Under the pieces are notes generated by a model, which ran no database searches, was not told the origin of the DNA, and saw nothing but the letters and a program-made list of their open reading frames with translations. From an uncultured Microbacterium sp. (lineage in GTDB: Bacteria > Actinomycetota > Actinomycetes > Actinomycetales > Microbacteriaceae): a stretch of DNA of 39,667 nt. Positions 29,193-37,148 of the stretch are shown piece after piece. The DNA is taken from the NCBI GenBank assembly GCA_947503655.1, contig CANNEP010000022.1:1-39667 (forward strand). The letters run 5' to 3'. Both the position numbers and the translations under genes were made by a program. The stretch's first letter is position 1; every line of letters starts with the position of its first letter.

Positions 29193-29221
29193 ACACTAAT
29201 GCCCATTTGGGCAGTACGCAA
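29193..29221 (-). promoter_or_regulatory. Leftward lytic promoter (PL-like), leaderless
   Basis: On the minus strand TTGCGT (29216-29221) and TAGTGT (29193-29198) are separated by 17 bp, and the Cro-like ATG begins 7 nt after the -10. The palindrome TGCCCATTTGGGCA sits inside the spacer, so repressor bound there would block RNA polymerase. Confidence 0.65.
29200..29213. promoter_or_regulatory. Repressor operator O1
   Basis: TGCCCATTTGGGCA is a perfect 14-bp dyad inside the spacer of the leftward promoter. It is the best operator candidate of the lysogeny switch. Confidence 0.65.
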
Positions 29222-29230
29222 GGCGGAAAG

Positions 29231-29246
29231 TGCCCCAATTTCGGCA
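29231..29246. promoter_or_regulatory. Repressor operator O2
   Basis: TGCCCCAATTTCGGCA keeps the TGCC/GGCA ends of O1 with an imperfect centre. It ends directly before the -35 of the rightward promoter, a position for repressor-mediated control of its own gene. Confidence 0.5.
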
Positions 29247-29281
29247 TTGACACTGCCTGTTTGTGTGCATATGCTGTCCGT
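29247..29281 (+). promoter_or_regulatory. Rightward repressor promoter, leaderless
   Basis: TTGACA (29247-29252) and TATGCT (29270-29275) are spaced by 17 bp, close to the sigma-70-type consensus. The repressor ATG follows the -10 by 6 nt and has no ribosome site, so the mRNA probably begins at the start codon. Confidence 0.75.
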
Positions 29282-29650
29282 ATGGACATGAATGAGGCTG
29301 TAGCGAAGGCGATCAGCGCCGAGAGAAGCATCGCCGGGATGACCGTGAAGGAGCTCGCCGCAGATGCTGGCATCCCTGAGCGAAGCCTCATGCGCGTACT
29401 GCAGGCGGAACGCGACATCAAGGTCAACCAGGTAGAGCAGATCGCAAACGCGCTGCGCCTTTACCCGCACGAAATCATCGAGCACGCGGAGACGATCCTC
29501 GAGCGTTCCCGCCGTGAAGCGCCGCCGCAGCTGGTTCCGCTCAATGTCCCCACCTCGGTGGAGGATCTAGACGTCGTCGAGTTCAAGTCCGAAGTTGACC
29601 TCGCTGCTGACAAGGGCGAAATCGCGGCAGACCAACCGCACGCAGACTAA
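29282..29650 (+). CDS. Phage repressor (helix-turn-helix, ImmR-like)
   Basis: A 122-aa protein starting MDMNEAVAKAISAERSIAG. MTVKELAADAGIPERSLMRV, then IKVNQVEQIANALRLYP is a clear helix-turn-helix (about residues 20-70). A Pro-containing linker and acidic C-terminus follow (about 85-122). It lacks an S24 self-cleavage domain; an ImmA-type peptidase gene comes next, so inactivation is probably by that partner, as in ICEBs1-type systems. It binds the switch operators to hold the prophage silent. Confidence 0.82.
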   Translation: MDMNEAVAKAISAERSIAGMTVKELAADAGIPERSLMRVLQAERDIKVNQVEQIANALRLYPHEIIEHAETILERSRREAPPQLVPLNVPTSVEDLDVVEFKSEVDLAADKGEIAADQPHAD

Positions 29651-29661
29651 ACAGGGAGAGC

Positions 29662-30090
29662 ATGCGCGCACTACTAGCCAAAGCCGGTGAGTACGGCGTG
29701 CATGTCCACCTCTGCGACCTCCCACGAGGCACCCGGGGGTTGTACGACCATGCCGACAGGCGCATTTTCTTGAGTCTCCGGCTCACGCAGAACGAGTTCC
29801 GTTCAACGCTCGCGCACGAAATCGGTCACGCGCATTACGGGCACGTCGGCAGTACGCCCACGCACGAGCGCCAGGCGCGCGCCTACGCCGCGCAACTATT
29901 GATCGACCCTGCCGAATACGCGCGGCTCGAGAAGATCAGCTACGACAGCCACTGGCTCGCTGACGAGTTCTCCGTCACGCCCGAAATCATCAGCGATTAC
30001 CAGCAGTTTCATTTGACCCGCGTCGCCGGAACGACCTACGCACGCGCCCGAATGGGTGTCGGGCAGTGGGCTCACCGCGCCGCAATCTAG
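29662..30090 (+). CDS. ImmA/IrrE-type metallopeptidase
   Basis: A 142-aa protein starting MRALLAKAGEYGVHVHLCD. The zinc motif HEIGH is at 52-56, with HYGH just after and an acidic, helical third segment (RQARAYAAQLLIDPAEY) typical of peptidase family M78. GGGAGAG precedes the ATG. It probably cleaves or destabilises the neighbouring repressor to trigger induction. It forms an operon with the repressor and ends 8 nt before the integrase start. Confidence 0.87.
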   Translation: MRALLAKAGEYGVHVHLCDLPRGTRGLYDHADRRIFLSLRLTQNEFRSTLAHEIGHAHYGHVGSTPTHERQARAYAAQLLIDPAEYARLEKISYDSHWLADEFSVTPEIISDYQQFHLTRVAGTTYARARMGVGQWAHRAAI

Positions 30091-30098
30091 GGGGAGCC

Positions 30099-31553
30099 AT
30101 GCCTGAACCCAAGCGCGCCGTAGCGCGTGAACGAGCTGTGATCTACCTGCGGCAGTCCGAATACCGTGAGGAATCAATCAGCCTCGAATCGCAAGAGCAC
30201 CTCTGCCGGGAGTTCGCGGAACGACAGGGCTACGACGTCGTGGACGTGTTCGCCGATGGGGTCAGTGGTCGCACCTGGCAGCGCCCCGGCGTGCACAACG
30301 CCATGAGCGCTGTGGAGGAAGGTCGCGCCGACGTGATCGTTCTATGGCGCTGGTCGCGCCTGTCGCGTAACCGTCGAGATTGGGCGATCGCTGGCGACCG
30401 CGCCGACGTCGCCGGCGCTCGCATCGAATCAGCGACGGAACCAAACGACAAGACCGCCGCGGGCAGGTTCGGGCGTGGCGTCATGGTGGAGCTCGCAGCG
30501 TTCGAGTCTGAGCGCATCGGGGAGCAGTGGACGGAAGTTCACGAACACCGGGTGCGTGCTGGATTGCCGCCGACGGGTGGGCCGCGGTTCGGATACGTGC
30601 GCGACGAGGCAGGGAACTATCTGCCGGACGGTGACGCCGCCGACATGCTCGCCGACCTCTACCGCTCGTATCTCGGGGGGATGGGCTGGCATCAGCTGAC
30701 GCGCCGCCTCAACGAGCGAGGCTTCACCGTGCGGGGCGTGAACCCTTGGACGTACCAGGGCGTGATGAACGTGCTCGACAGCGGTTTCGGCGCTGGCCTA
30801 TTGGGGCGCACGAGGCCGAAGAAGCTGCCGCCATGGGAACGCGACTACCGACCCGGCGCACACCAAGCGGTAATCGACGCGGCAACATGGGAGGCGTACG
30901 TTTCAGCGCGTGCGCAGCGCTACAAGAAACCCGTCCGTGGCGGGGATGACTACGTGCTCACCGGCATCGCCCGGTGTGGTGACTGCGGTGGCCCAATGAG
31001 CGGGAAAAGGTTCGAGGGGCGCGCGACGTACGTGTGTAGTCGCGCGCAAACCACGACCGGTGTCCGGCGCATCACAATGGTCGCTTGGCGTGTCGAGAAA
31101 GCTGTCGAGGACTGGTTGTTTTCCCTGTCAGCCGACGTGACTGAGCGTGAACGGTTACGGGAACGCACCGTCACGCAGACCCGCCGTCGCCAGGTGTCAG
31201 CCGACACGATCCGAACGCAGATCGAGAAGGCCGATGACACTCTCGCGGCACTTATCGTGAAGTTCGCTGACGGCACCATCACCGACGAACGCGCCTACAA
31301 GATCGCGGAGCAGAAACTCACCGCTGACCGTGCCGCGCTCGAGTCCCGCCTTCGCATGCTCGCCGACAACCCGGTGCAACGCGACACCGCCGCATCGCTC
31401 CCGCACGACCTCGTGGACCTGTGGCCGAAGATTGGGAAGGCTGCGCGACGGAAATTTATCCTCGGCGCTATCGAAGCGGTGGAGGTTTCACCCGCTACGC
31501 ACCGGGGCCAGGTCGACGGCCGAACGACGATCATTCCGCGGTGGACGGACTAG
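30099..31553 (+). CDS. int: Large serine integrase
   Basis: A 484-aa protein starting MPEPKRAVARERAVIYLRQS; the ATG at 30099 has GGGGGAG upstream. The catalytic Ser is about residue 20 (YLRQSEYREES). RADVIVLWRWSRLSRNRR, the resolvase core, and the recombinase domain (about 180-280) follow. A zinc ribbon starts CGDCGGPMSG and continues YVCSRAQTTT but lacks an obvious fourth Cys, which is unusual. A coiled coil (about 355-410) ends the protein. It cuts and rejoins attP and attB with a 2-bp overlap. Its attP half is expected directly after its stop, which fits the junction found there. Confidence 0.94.
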   Translation: MPEPKRAVARERAVIYLRQSEYREESISLESQEHLCREFAERQGYDVVDVFADGVSGRTWQRPGVHNAMSAVEEGRADVIVLWRWSRLSRNRRDWAIAGDRADVAGARIESATEPNDKTAAGRFGRGVMVELAAFESERIGEQWTEVHEHRVRAGLPPTGGPRFGYVRDEAGNYLPDGDAADMLADLYRSYLGGMGWHQLTRRLNERGFTVRGVNPWTYQGVMNVLDSGFGAGLLGRTRPKKLPPWERDYRPGAHQAVIDAATWEAYVSARAQRYKKPVRGGDDYVLTGIARCGDCGGPMSGKRFEGRATYVCSRAQTTTGVRRITMVAWRVEKAVEDWLFSLSADVTERERLRERTVTQTRRRQVSADTIRTQIEKADDTLAALIVKFADGTITDERAYKIAEQKLTADRAALESRLRMLADNPVQRDTAASLPHDLVDLWPKIGKAARRKFILGAIEAVEVSPATHRGQVDGRTTIIPRWTD

Positions 31554-31602
31554 GTCAGTCCTTTGCGCAACTCCTTGTCAAATGAGGAGTCAGCCATACC
31601 CA
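31554..31602. other. Right prophage attachment junction (attR) in yajQ start
   Basis: Phage sequence right after the integrase stop changes into host sequence around 31574-31580. On the minus strand MADSSFD reads from 31597 to 31577, matching the actinobacterial YajQ N-terminus, and then diverges (KELRKGLT, stop). Serine integrase attP sites normally lie just beyond the integrase gene. The exact crossover dinucleotide cannot be fixed without attL. Confidence 0.65.
31577..31597 (-). pseudogene. yajQ: Truncated 5' end of YajQ-family gene
   Basis: Seven codons read MADSSFD, identical to the start of actinobacterial YajQ (DUF520) proteins as I recall them (MADSSFDIVSKVDRQE). Beyond them the frame enters phage DNA and stops after eight more codons. 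TACGAT lies 6 nt before the ATG, compatible with a leaderless start. Prophage integration appears to have cut the gene; the rest should be at the left prophage end. Confidence 0.55.
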
Positions 31603-31825
31603 CATCGTATCCGTCCCGGGCGAAAACCGCCCTACGGGGTCTTGCTTGTAAGCGTTTCCACAATCACAATCTGGATACAGCCTGATCATTTGGCACAATC
31701 TCCTGTTGCGCATCGGGTCGAACGATGTGCATACTGTAAGCGCTTGCAATAACATCGCCAGGGCAACGTCGGCCGGCCATAGCCTCCGACAGCCCTCGGC
31801 TCACCACATCAGAGAGGCAACACCA
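31598..31825. promoter_or_regulatory. Control region of the maltodextrin operon
   Basis: Two LacI-family operators are visible: TGTAAGCGTTTCCA (31647-31660) and TGTAAGCGCTTGCA (31735-31748), the second almost perfectly symmetrical. A promoter-like pair TTGCGC (31706-31711) and CATACT (31730-31735), 18 bp apart, ends at the second operator. A 5-bp hairpin (31618-31632) is also present. LacI-type MalR regulators use this TGNAANCGNTTNCA-type site. The regulator gene is not in the window. Confidence 0.72.
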
Positions 31826-33088
31826 ATGAAGGTGAACAAGAAGGGCGCCCTGGTTTTCGGCGCACTGCTCGCCACGAGCGCACTGCTTGCTGGTTGCTCC
31901 GGCTCGGCAACTCCGACCAACACTGCAAAGCCCGAAGAATCCGGCGACACCGGCGCAGGCGAGTCGAGCGATAACGCCCTCGTCGTCTGGGTGGACGCTG
32001 AGCGCGTCGACGCCCTGCAGGGTGCCGCTGACGCTTACGAAGAAAAGACCGGCATCAAGGTTGACCTCGTTGGCCGCGACAACAACACCATCAAGGACGA
32101 CTTCATCCAGCAGGTGCCGACCGGCAAGGGGCCGGACATCACGATGGGTGCACACGACTGGGCTGGCGAACTTTCCGCGAACGGTGTCGTTGCTCCCCTC
32201 GAGCTCGGTGACTCGGCCGCTGACTACCTCGACGTTGCGCTGAAGGCATCGACCTACGAAGGCAACGTCTACCTCCTGCCCTACGCCGTCGAGAACATCG
32301 CCGTGCTGCGCAACGCTGACATCGCTCCGAACGCGGCAGCGTCGTTCGACGACATGCTGGCGACGGGTGCGGCCGCTGGCCTCACCCAGCCGTTCGTTGT
32401 TGAGCAGGGCGCTGAGGGTAACCCCTACCACCTCTACCCGTTCCAGACGGCTTTCGGTGCTCCGGTCTTCGGCCTGAACGCTGAGGGTGGGTACGACCCG
32501 ACCAAACTCGAGCTCGGCTCGGCTGGCGGCACCGAGTTCGCCAAGTGGCTCTCCGCACAGGGCAAGAACGGCACCGCCGCGCTGAACACCGACATCGACG
32601 GTGCGATCGCGAAGGAGAACTTCCTCTCCGGCAAGTCGGCCTACTGGCTGACCGGCCCGTGGAACGTTGGCGCAGCTGTTGACGCTGGCATCAACGTTGC
32701 TGTTGACGCGATCCCGAGCCCGACCGCAATCCCGGCTCAGCCGTTCGCTGGTGTAAAGGGCTTCTACATCTCCAGCGAGTCGAAGAACAAGGTTGCTGCT
32801 AACGACTTCCTGGTGAACTACATCGGCACCGCCGACGTTCAGCTCGAGCTCTACAAGGCTGGCAACATCCTCCCCGCACTGAAGGCTGCGGCAGAAGAAG
32901 CATCGAGCGACCCGATCCTCGCTGGTTTCGCAGCCGCTGGTGCCGACGCTGTTCCGATGCCCGCTGTTCCCGCCATGGGTGCTGTGTGGCAGTACTGGGG
33001 CATCGCTCAGGCTGAGATCATCAACGGTGGCGACCCGACGACGGTATGGGCAAAGCTCGTAACTGACGTTACGGCAGCTATCAAGTAA
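31826..33088 (+). CDS. malE: Maltose/maltodextrin-binding lipoprotein
   Basis: A 420-aa protein starting MKVNKKGALVFGALLATSAL, with a lipobox LAGC at 21-24, so it is a lipid-anchored surface protein. The mature part is a cluster B type solute-binding protein: ALVVWVDAERVDALQGAAD, then GKGPDITMGAHDWAGE and SAYWLTGPWNVGAAVDAG. It captures maltodextrins for the MalFG channel. It leads the operon directly after the LacI-type operators. GAGAGG precedes the ATG. Confidence 0.9.
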   Translation: MKVNKKGALVFGALLATSALLAGCSGSATPTNTAKPEESGDTGAGESSDNALVVWVDAERVDALQGAADAYEEKTGIKVDLVGRDNNTIKDDFIQQVPTGKGPDITMGAHDWAGELSANGVVAPLELGDSAADYLDVALKASTYEGNVYLLPYAVENIAVLRNADIAPNAAASFDDMLATGAAAGLTQPFVVEQGAEGNPYHLYPFQTAFGAPVFGLNAEGGYDPTKLELGSAGGTEFAKWLSAQGKNGTAALNTDIDGAIAKENFLSGKSAYWLTGPWNVGAAVDAGINVAVDAIPSPTAIPAQPFAGVKGFYISSESKNKVAANDFLVNYIGTADVQLELYKAGNILPALKAAAEEASSDPILAGFAAAGADAVPMPAVPAMGAVWQYWGIAQAEIINGGDPTTVWAKLVTDVTAAIK

Positions 33089-33093
33089 TTGCT

Positions 33094-33125
33094 CTGTGGG
33101 TGCGGCGGTCACGTCGCACCCACAG
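33094..33125 (+). terminator. Hairpin between malE and malF
   Basis: CTGTGGGTGCG and CGCACCCACAG make a perfect 11-bp stem with a 10-nt loop, followed by ATTTCTTTC. It sits 6 nt after malE and may act as a leaky terminator or RNase barrier that keeps the binding protein in excess over the permeases. Confidence 0.65.
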
Positions 33126-33156
33126 ATTTCTTTCGTACGGAGAAGGGTCAAGTGGG

Positions 33157-34767
33157 ATGACCACACAGGCGCCAGTCGAGCCACCGGTTCGGCGCACCAA
33201 ACAGCAGCGTCGCGCAGCTCACATCGCAGAGCATGCCAGCGGTGGACTGTGGACGATCATCGGCAAGATCGCGATGCTCGGCATCGTCGACGCCATCGCC
33301 ATCTACGCGCTGATCGTGGTGATCGGCTACGAGCAGTGGGGCGTCGCCGCGCTGATCTCAGCGGTCACGATCATCGTCAACTGGATCTACTTCAGCCGCG
33401 GCAAACTGCCCGCTAAGTACCTGGTTCCGGGCGTCATCTTCCTTCTCCTCTTCCAGGTGTTTGTCCTTGGCTACACCGGATACATCGCTTTCACCAACCA
33501 GGGCACCGGCCACAGCCTCAACAAGGACCAAGCCGTTAGCTCGATCATGGCGACGTCGCTTGAGCGCGTCGAAGGGTCCGCCTCGTACGACGTCACCGTC
33601 GTCGAGAACGGAGCCGGCGAGCTCGGTCTGCTGGTGACCGATCCTGAAGGTGACACGTGGGTCGGAACCACGGAGTCAGGTCTGCAGGAAGCGCCCAATG
33701 CGCAAATGGAGAATGGCAAGGCTGTCGCGCTCGATGGTTGGCGCTCCCTCAAGTTCGCTGAGGTCGCCTCGCGCTCTGACGAACTCAACGCCGTTTCGGT
33801 TCCGCTGTCTGACGACCCGAACGACGGGGCCCTCCGCAGTAGCGACGGATCAAAGGGATACCTCTACACCTCGCCGCTGACCTACGACCCCGTAACCGGC
33901 TCGATCACCGATGCCGATGGCGTCGTCTTCTCCGACAACGGGGCCGGCTCTTTCGTCGCACCCGATGGTTCCGAACTCTCCACCGGTTGGGTCACGACCG
34001 TCGGTTTCGACAACTTCATTCGGGCCGTCACCGATCAGCGCCTCATGCAGCCGCTGATGTACGTCACCGCGTGGACCTTCGCGTTCGCGATCCTCTCGGT
34101 GGCCACCACCTTCTTCCTCGGTCTCTTCCTTGCGATTGTCTTCAATGACATGCGTATGAAGGGCCGCAAGATCTACCGTTCGCTCATGATCCTGCCGTAC
34201 GCGGTGCCGTCGTTCCTGTCGGCGCTGGTGTGGGCCGGCATGATGAACCAGTCGTTCGGTTTCATTAACGAAGTGCTCTTCGGTGGCGCCGATATTCCGT
34301 GGCTCACCGACCCGTGGCTCGCGAAGGTTTCGATCTTGATCGTGAACCTGTGGCTCGGCTTCCCCTACATGTTCTTGGTGTGCATGGGGGCGCTGCAGTC
34401 GATCCCCGAAGACGCACTTGAGGCCGCGAAGATGGACGGCGCGAAGCCATGGGCCATCTTCCGCCTCATCAAGCTACCGTTGCTGCTGGTGAGTGTTGCG
34501 CCGCTGCTGATAGCCTCGTTCGCGTTCAACTTCAACAACTTCAACGTGATCTACATGCTCACCAACGGTGGCCCGCGTGACACGGCGGCCCCGATTCCGG
34601 TCGGCTTCACCGACATCCTGATCTCGATGGTTTACAAGGTGGCCTTCACCGGGCAGACGCGTGACTACGGTCTCGCGAGCGCCTACTCGATTCTGATCTT
34701 CGTAATCGTCGCCGTGATTTCGATCATTGCGTTCCGCCGTACCAAGAGCCTGGAGGAGCTGAACTAA
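33157..34767 (+). CDS. malF: Maltodextrin ABC permease MalF
   Basis: A 536-aa membrane protein from the ATG at 33157 (MTTQAPVEPPVRRTKQQR). Three helices near the N-terminus are followed by a long extracellular segment (about 115-285) like the MalF P2 loop, then five or six helices. The EAA loop is LEAAKMDGAKPWAIF, the contact to the ATPase. It pairs with MalG to form the channel. It overlaps malG by TAATG. The ATPase (MsiK/MalK-like) is not in the window, as is usual in actinobacteria where one ATPase serves many importers. Confidence 0.9.
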   Translation: MTTQAPVEPPVRRTKQQRRAAHIAEHASGGLWTIIGKIAMLGIVDAIAIYALIVVIGYEQWGVAALISAVTIIVNWIYFSRGKLPAKYLVPGVIFLLLFQVFVLGYTGYIAFTNQGTGHSLNKDQAVSSIMATSLERVEGSASYDVTVVENGAGELGLLVTDPEGDTWVGTTESGLQEAPNAQMENGKAVALDGWRSLKFAEVASRSDELNAVSVPLSDDPNDGALRSSDGSKGYLYTSPLTYDPVTGSITDADGVVFSDNGAGSFVAPDGSELSTGWVTTVGFDNFIRAVTDQRLMQPLMYVTAWTFAFAILSVATTFFLGLFLAIVFNDMRMKGRKIYRSLMILPYAVPSFLSALVWAGMMNQSFGFINEVLFGGADIPWLTDPWLAKVSILIVNLWLGFPYMFLVCMGALQSIPEDALEAAKMDGAKPWAIFRLIKLPLLLVSVAPLLIASFAFNFNNFNVIYMLTNGGPRDTAAPIPVGFTDILISMVYKVAFTGQTRDYGLASAYSILIFVIVAVISIIAFRRTKSLEELN

Positions 34768-35675
34768 TGTCTACCGCAGCACTTCCCACCGACATCTCGA
34801 CGATCCCGACGAAACGCCCGTTTAACTTCGGTCGCTGGTTCAGCCAGACTGGCTGGCGCCACGTTGTTGGCGTGGTCATGGTGATCTTCTCGCTGTTCCC
34901 GATCATCTTCGTCATCTCGTCGTCGCTGAACCCGAACGGCACCCTCACCGGCTCGAACGCACTGTTCTCGACGATCGGTCTCGACAGCTATATTCGCATT
35001 CTCAACGACCCACAGGTTCCGTTCATGCCGTGGTTCGGCAACACCCTCATCGTTGCCGGCATCACAAGCGTTGCCACGGTGTTCCTCGGCGCTCTCGCCG
35101 CGTATGCGTTCTCCCGCATGCGCTTCAAGGGTCGTCGTTTCGGACTCATGTCGATCGTCATCGTGCAGATGTTCCCGCAGATTCTGGCGGTCGTCGCGAT
35201 CTTCCTGCTCGTCTCAACGCTCGGTGACTGGTTCCCGTCGATTGGCCTTGAGACCCACGCCGGGCTGATCCTCGTGTACCTCGGTGGCGCGCTCGGCGTG
35301 AACACCTACCTCATGTACGGCTTCTTCAACACGATTCCGAAAGACATCGACGAGGCCGCGAAGATTGACGGTGCTGGCCACGCCCGCATCTTCTTCACGA
35401 TCATCCTGCGCCTGGTGGCACCGATCCTCGCGGTCGTTGCGCTGCTGAGCTTCATCGCGACGGTCAACGAGTTCGTTGTCGCCTCGGTGCTGTTGACCGA
35501 AACCGATTCGCAGACCCTGGCCGTTGGTCTCACCAAGCTCGTATCGAACCCGCGCTACGCCGACTGGTCGGCGTTCTCCGCCGGTGCCGTGATGGCGGCG
35601 CTACCGGTGGTCGCGTTGTTCCTCTTCCTACAGAAGTACATCGTCGGCGGTCTGACCGCGGGTGCGGTGAAGTAA
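34767..35675 (+). CDS. malG: Maltodextrin ABC permease MalG
   Basis: A 302-aa protein with six predicted helices starting MSTAALPTDISTIPTKRP. The EAA loop reads DEAAKIDGAGHARIFF. FNTIPKDI just before it and ADWSAFSAGAVMAALPVVAL near the end are typical of MalG. It forms the heterodimeric channel with MalF. The ATG at 34767 overlaps the malF stop by one base. Confidence 0.9.
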   Translation: MSTAALPTDISTIPTKRPFNFGRWFSQTGWRHVVGVVMVIFSLFPIIFVISSSLNPNGTLTGSNALFSTIGLDSYIRILNDPQVPFMPWFGNTLIVAGITSVATVFLGALAAYAFSRMRFKGRRFGLMSIVIVQMFPQILAVVAIFLLVSTLGDWFPSIGLETHAGLILVYLGGALGVNTYLMYGFFNTIPKDIDEAAKIDGAGHARIFFTIILRLVAPILAVVALLSFIATVNEFVVASVLLTETDSQTLAVGLTKLVSNPRYADWSAFSAGAVMAALPVVALFLFLQKYIVGGLTAGAVK

Positions 35676-35679
35676 GCGC

Positions 35680-37107
35680 GTGATGATGCGCATTGTCGCG
35701 GCGGGAGCCGCTCTGGCTCTCGCGGCGCTTTCATTGACTGCCTGTGCGCCGGGTGCCGCAGCTGGCCGCAGCGATGTCGGCGTGCAACTGTTTCAGATGC
35801 CGTGGACGGCACTTGCTGACGAATGCGAATCGACGCTCGGGCCGGCCGGCTACGGGTGGGTGCTAACTTCGCCGCCGCAGGAGAGCATCGCGGGTGAAGA
35901 GTGGTGGGTGTCGTATCAGCCGGTGAGTTATCGACTCGAATCTCGGCTCGGCACGCGCGATGAGTTTGCCGACATGGTGAAACGGTGCGATGCCGCGGGC
36001 GTCGACATCATTGCCGATGCCGTCATCAACCACATGTCGGGGCAGAGCGAGCCGGGTACTGGTTTTGCCGGCAGTGCCTACGAGCACGACCGCTATCCCG
36101 GTCTGTATGAGCCAGCCGACTTCCACGACTGCGGCCTCACGGGCGACAACGACATTCGTGACTATCGCGATCGCGAGCAGGTGCAAAACTGCGAGCTGGT
36201 CAATCTCGCCGACCTCGACACGGCCGCCCCGCACGTGCGCGACACGATCGTGGCGTACCTCAACGATCTGCTGTCGCTCGGTGTTGCCGGGTTCCGCATT
36301 GATGCGGCAAAGCACATCGCCGCGACCGACGTCGAGGCGATCGTCGCCGAGCTACCCGACGACGCCATCATCATGAGCGAAGTGATCCGTGGTTCCGGCG
36401 AACCCGTGCTGCCTGAAGAATACCTCGCCGCCGGCAGCGTGTTCGAGTTCACGTACGCCCGAGACCTCGGCATTCAGTTTGTCGCTGGGGCGTTCACCGA
36501 GCCCGATCTCAGCACCGAGCGCCCGCAGCACGTGCCGTCAGACCAGGCCATCGTGTTTGTCGACAACCACGACACCGAGCGCGGCGAATCACAAATCACG
36601 TATCGCGACGGCGATACGTACGCCATGGCAAACGTGCTGATGTTGGCCGACGACTACGGCACGCCCGTGGTCTACTCCGGCTACGCGTATACGGATCGCG
36701 ACATGGGTGCGCCGACGACGGCGAGCGGAACCATAGAGCCGGTGACGTGTGCAGAGGGCGCCCGTGGGCCACAGGATTTTGCCGACGGCGAGCGCACGTG
36801 CGTGCACGCGTGGGATGCAGTCGCGCCCATGGTGAAGTTCCGCATTGCGGTGGGGGATGCTGCGCGGATGCCGGGCGTGACTGTCGCTGACGCGTACGGC
36901 TTCGAACGCGAAGGCAAGGGTGCGGTCGCGGTCAATCAGGGCACGGACGAAGTGGCGCTGACGCTGTCGACGTCGATGCCCGACGGCATCTATTGCGATG
37001 TTCTGGTGGCGGACTGCGCCGCGACGTTCGCGGTGAAAGATGGTGCCGTGACGTTTACTATGGCGCCCGGGCAAAGCGCGGCGATCCACGTCGACGCTCG
37101 GGGCTGA
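35680..37107 (+). CDS. Lipoprotein alpha-amylase (GH13)
   Basis: A 475-aa enzyme starting from GTG/ATG at 35680-35686, just after malG. The signal peptide ends in a lipobox LTAC (Cys about 22), so it is a surface lipoprotein. GH13 regions are complete: DAVINH (113-118), GFRIDAAKH (204-212, nucleophile Asp 208), IMSEV (231-235, acid Glu 234), FVDNHD (293-298, Asp 298). It should cut starch or glycogen outside the cell into dextrins for MalEFG. A C-terminal beta domain ends the protein. It resembles Streptomyces-type amylases (GH13_32), but the subfamily is by pattern only. Confidence 0.88.
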   Translation: MMMRIVAAGAALALAALSLTACAPGAAAGRSDVGVQLFQMPWTALADECESTLGPAGYGWVLTSPPQESIAGEEWWVSYQPVSYRLESRLGTRDEFADMVKRCDAAGVDIIADAVINHMSGQSEPGTGFAGSAYEHDRYPGLYEPADFHDCGLTGDNDIRDYRDREQVQNCELVNLADLDTAAPHVRDTIVAYLNDLLSLGVAGFRIDAAKHIAATDVEAIVAELPDDAIIMSEVIRGSGEPVLPEEYLAAGSVFEFTYARDLGIQFVAGAFTEPDLSTERPQHVPSDQAIVFVDNHDTERGESQITYRDGDTYAMANVLMLADDYGTPVVYSGYAYTDRDMGAPTTASGTIEPVTCAEGARGPQDFADGERTCVHAWDAVAPMVKFRIAVGDAARMPGVTVADAYGFEREGKGAVAVNQGTDEVALTLSTSMPDGIYCDVLVADCAATFAVKDGAVTFTMAPGQSAAIHVDARG

Positions 37108-37148
37108 CGGCCGCGCTGACACAATGACTACGAAAGGTTAGGCGCACC

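Noticed and set aside
31571..31590. CTCCT/AGGAG hairpin as integrase terminator
   Set aside because: Only 5 bp with a long loop and no T tract; it coincides with the attachment junction and is more simply host yajQ sequence.
31664..33184. Long minus-strand open frame opposite malE
   Set aside because: It is antisense to a well-supported binding protein with signal peptide and operators; no ribosome site.
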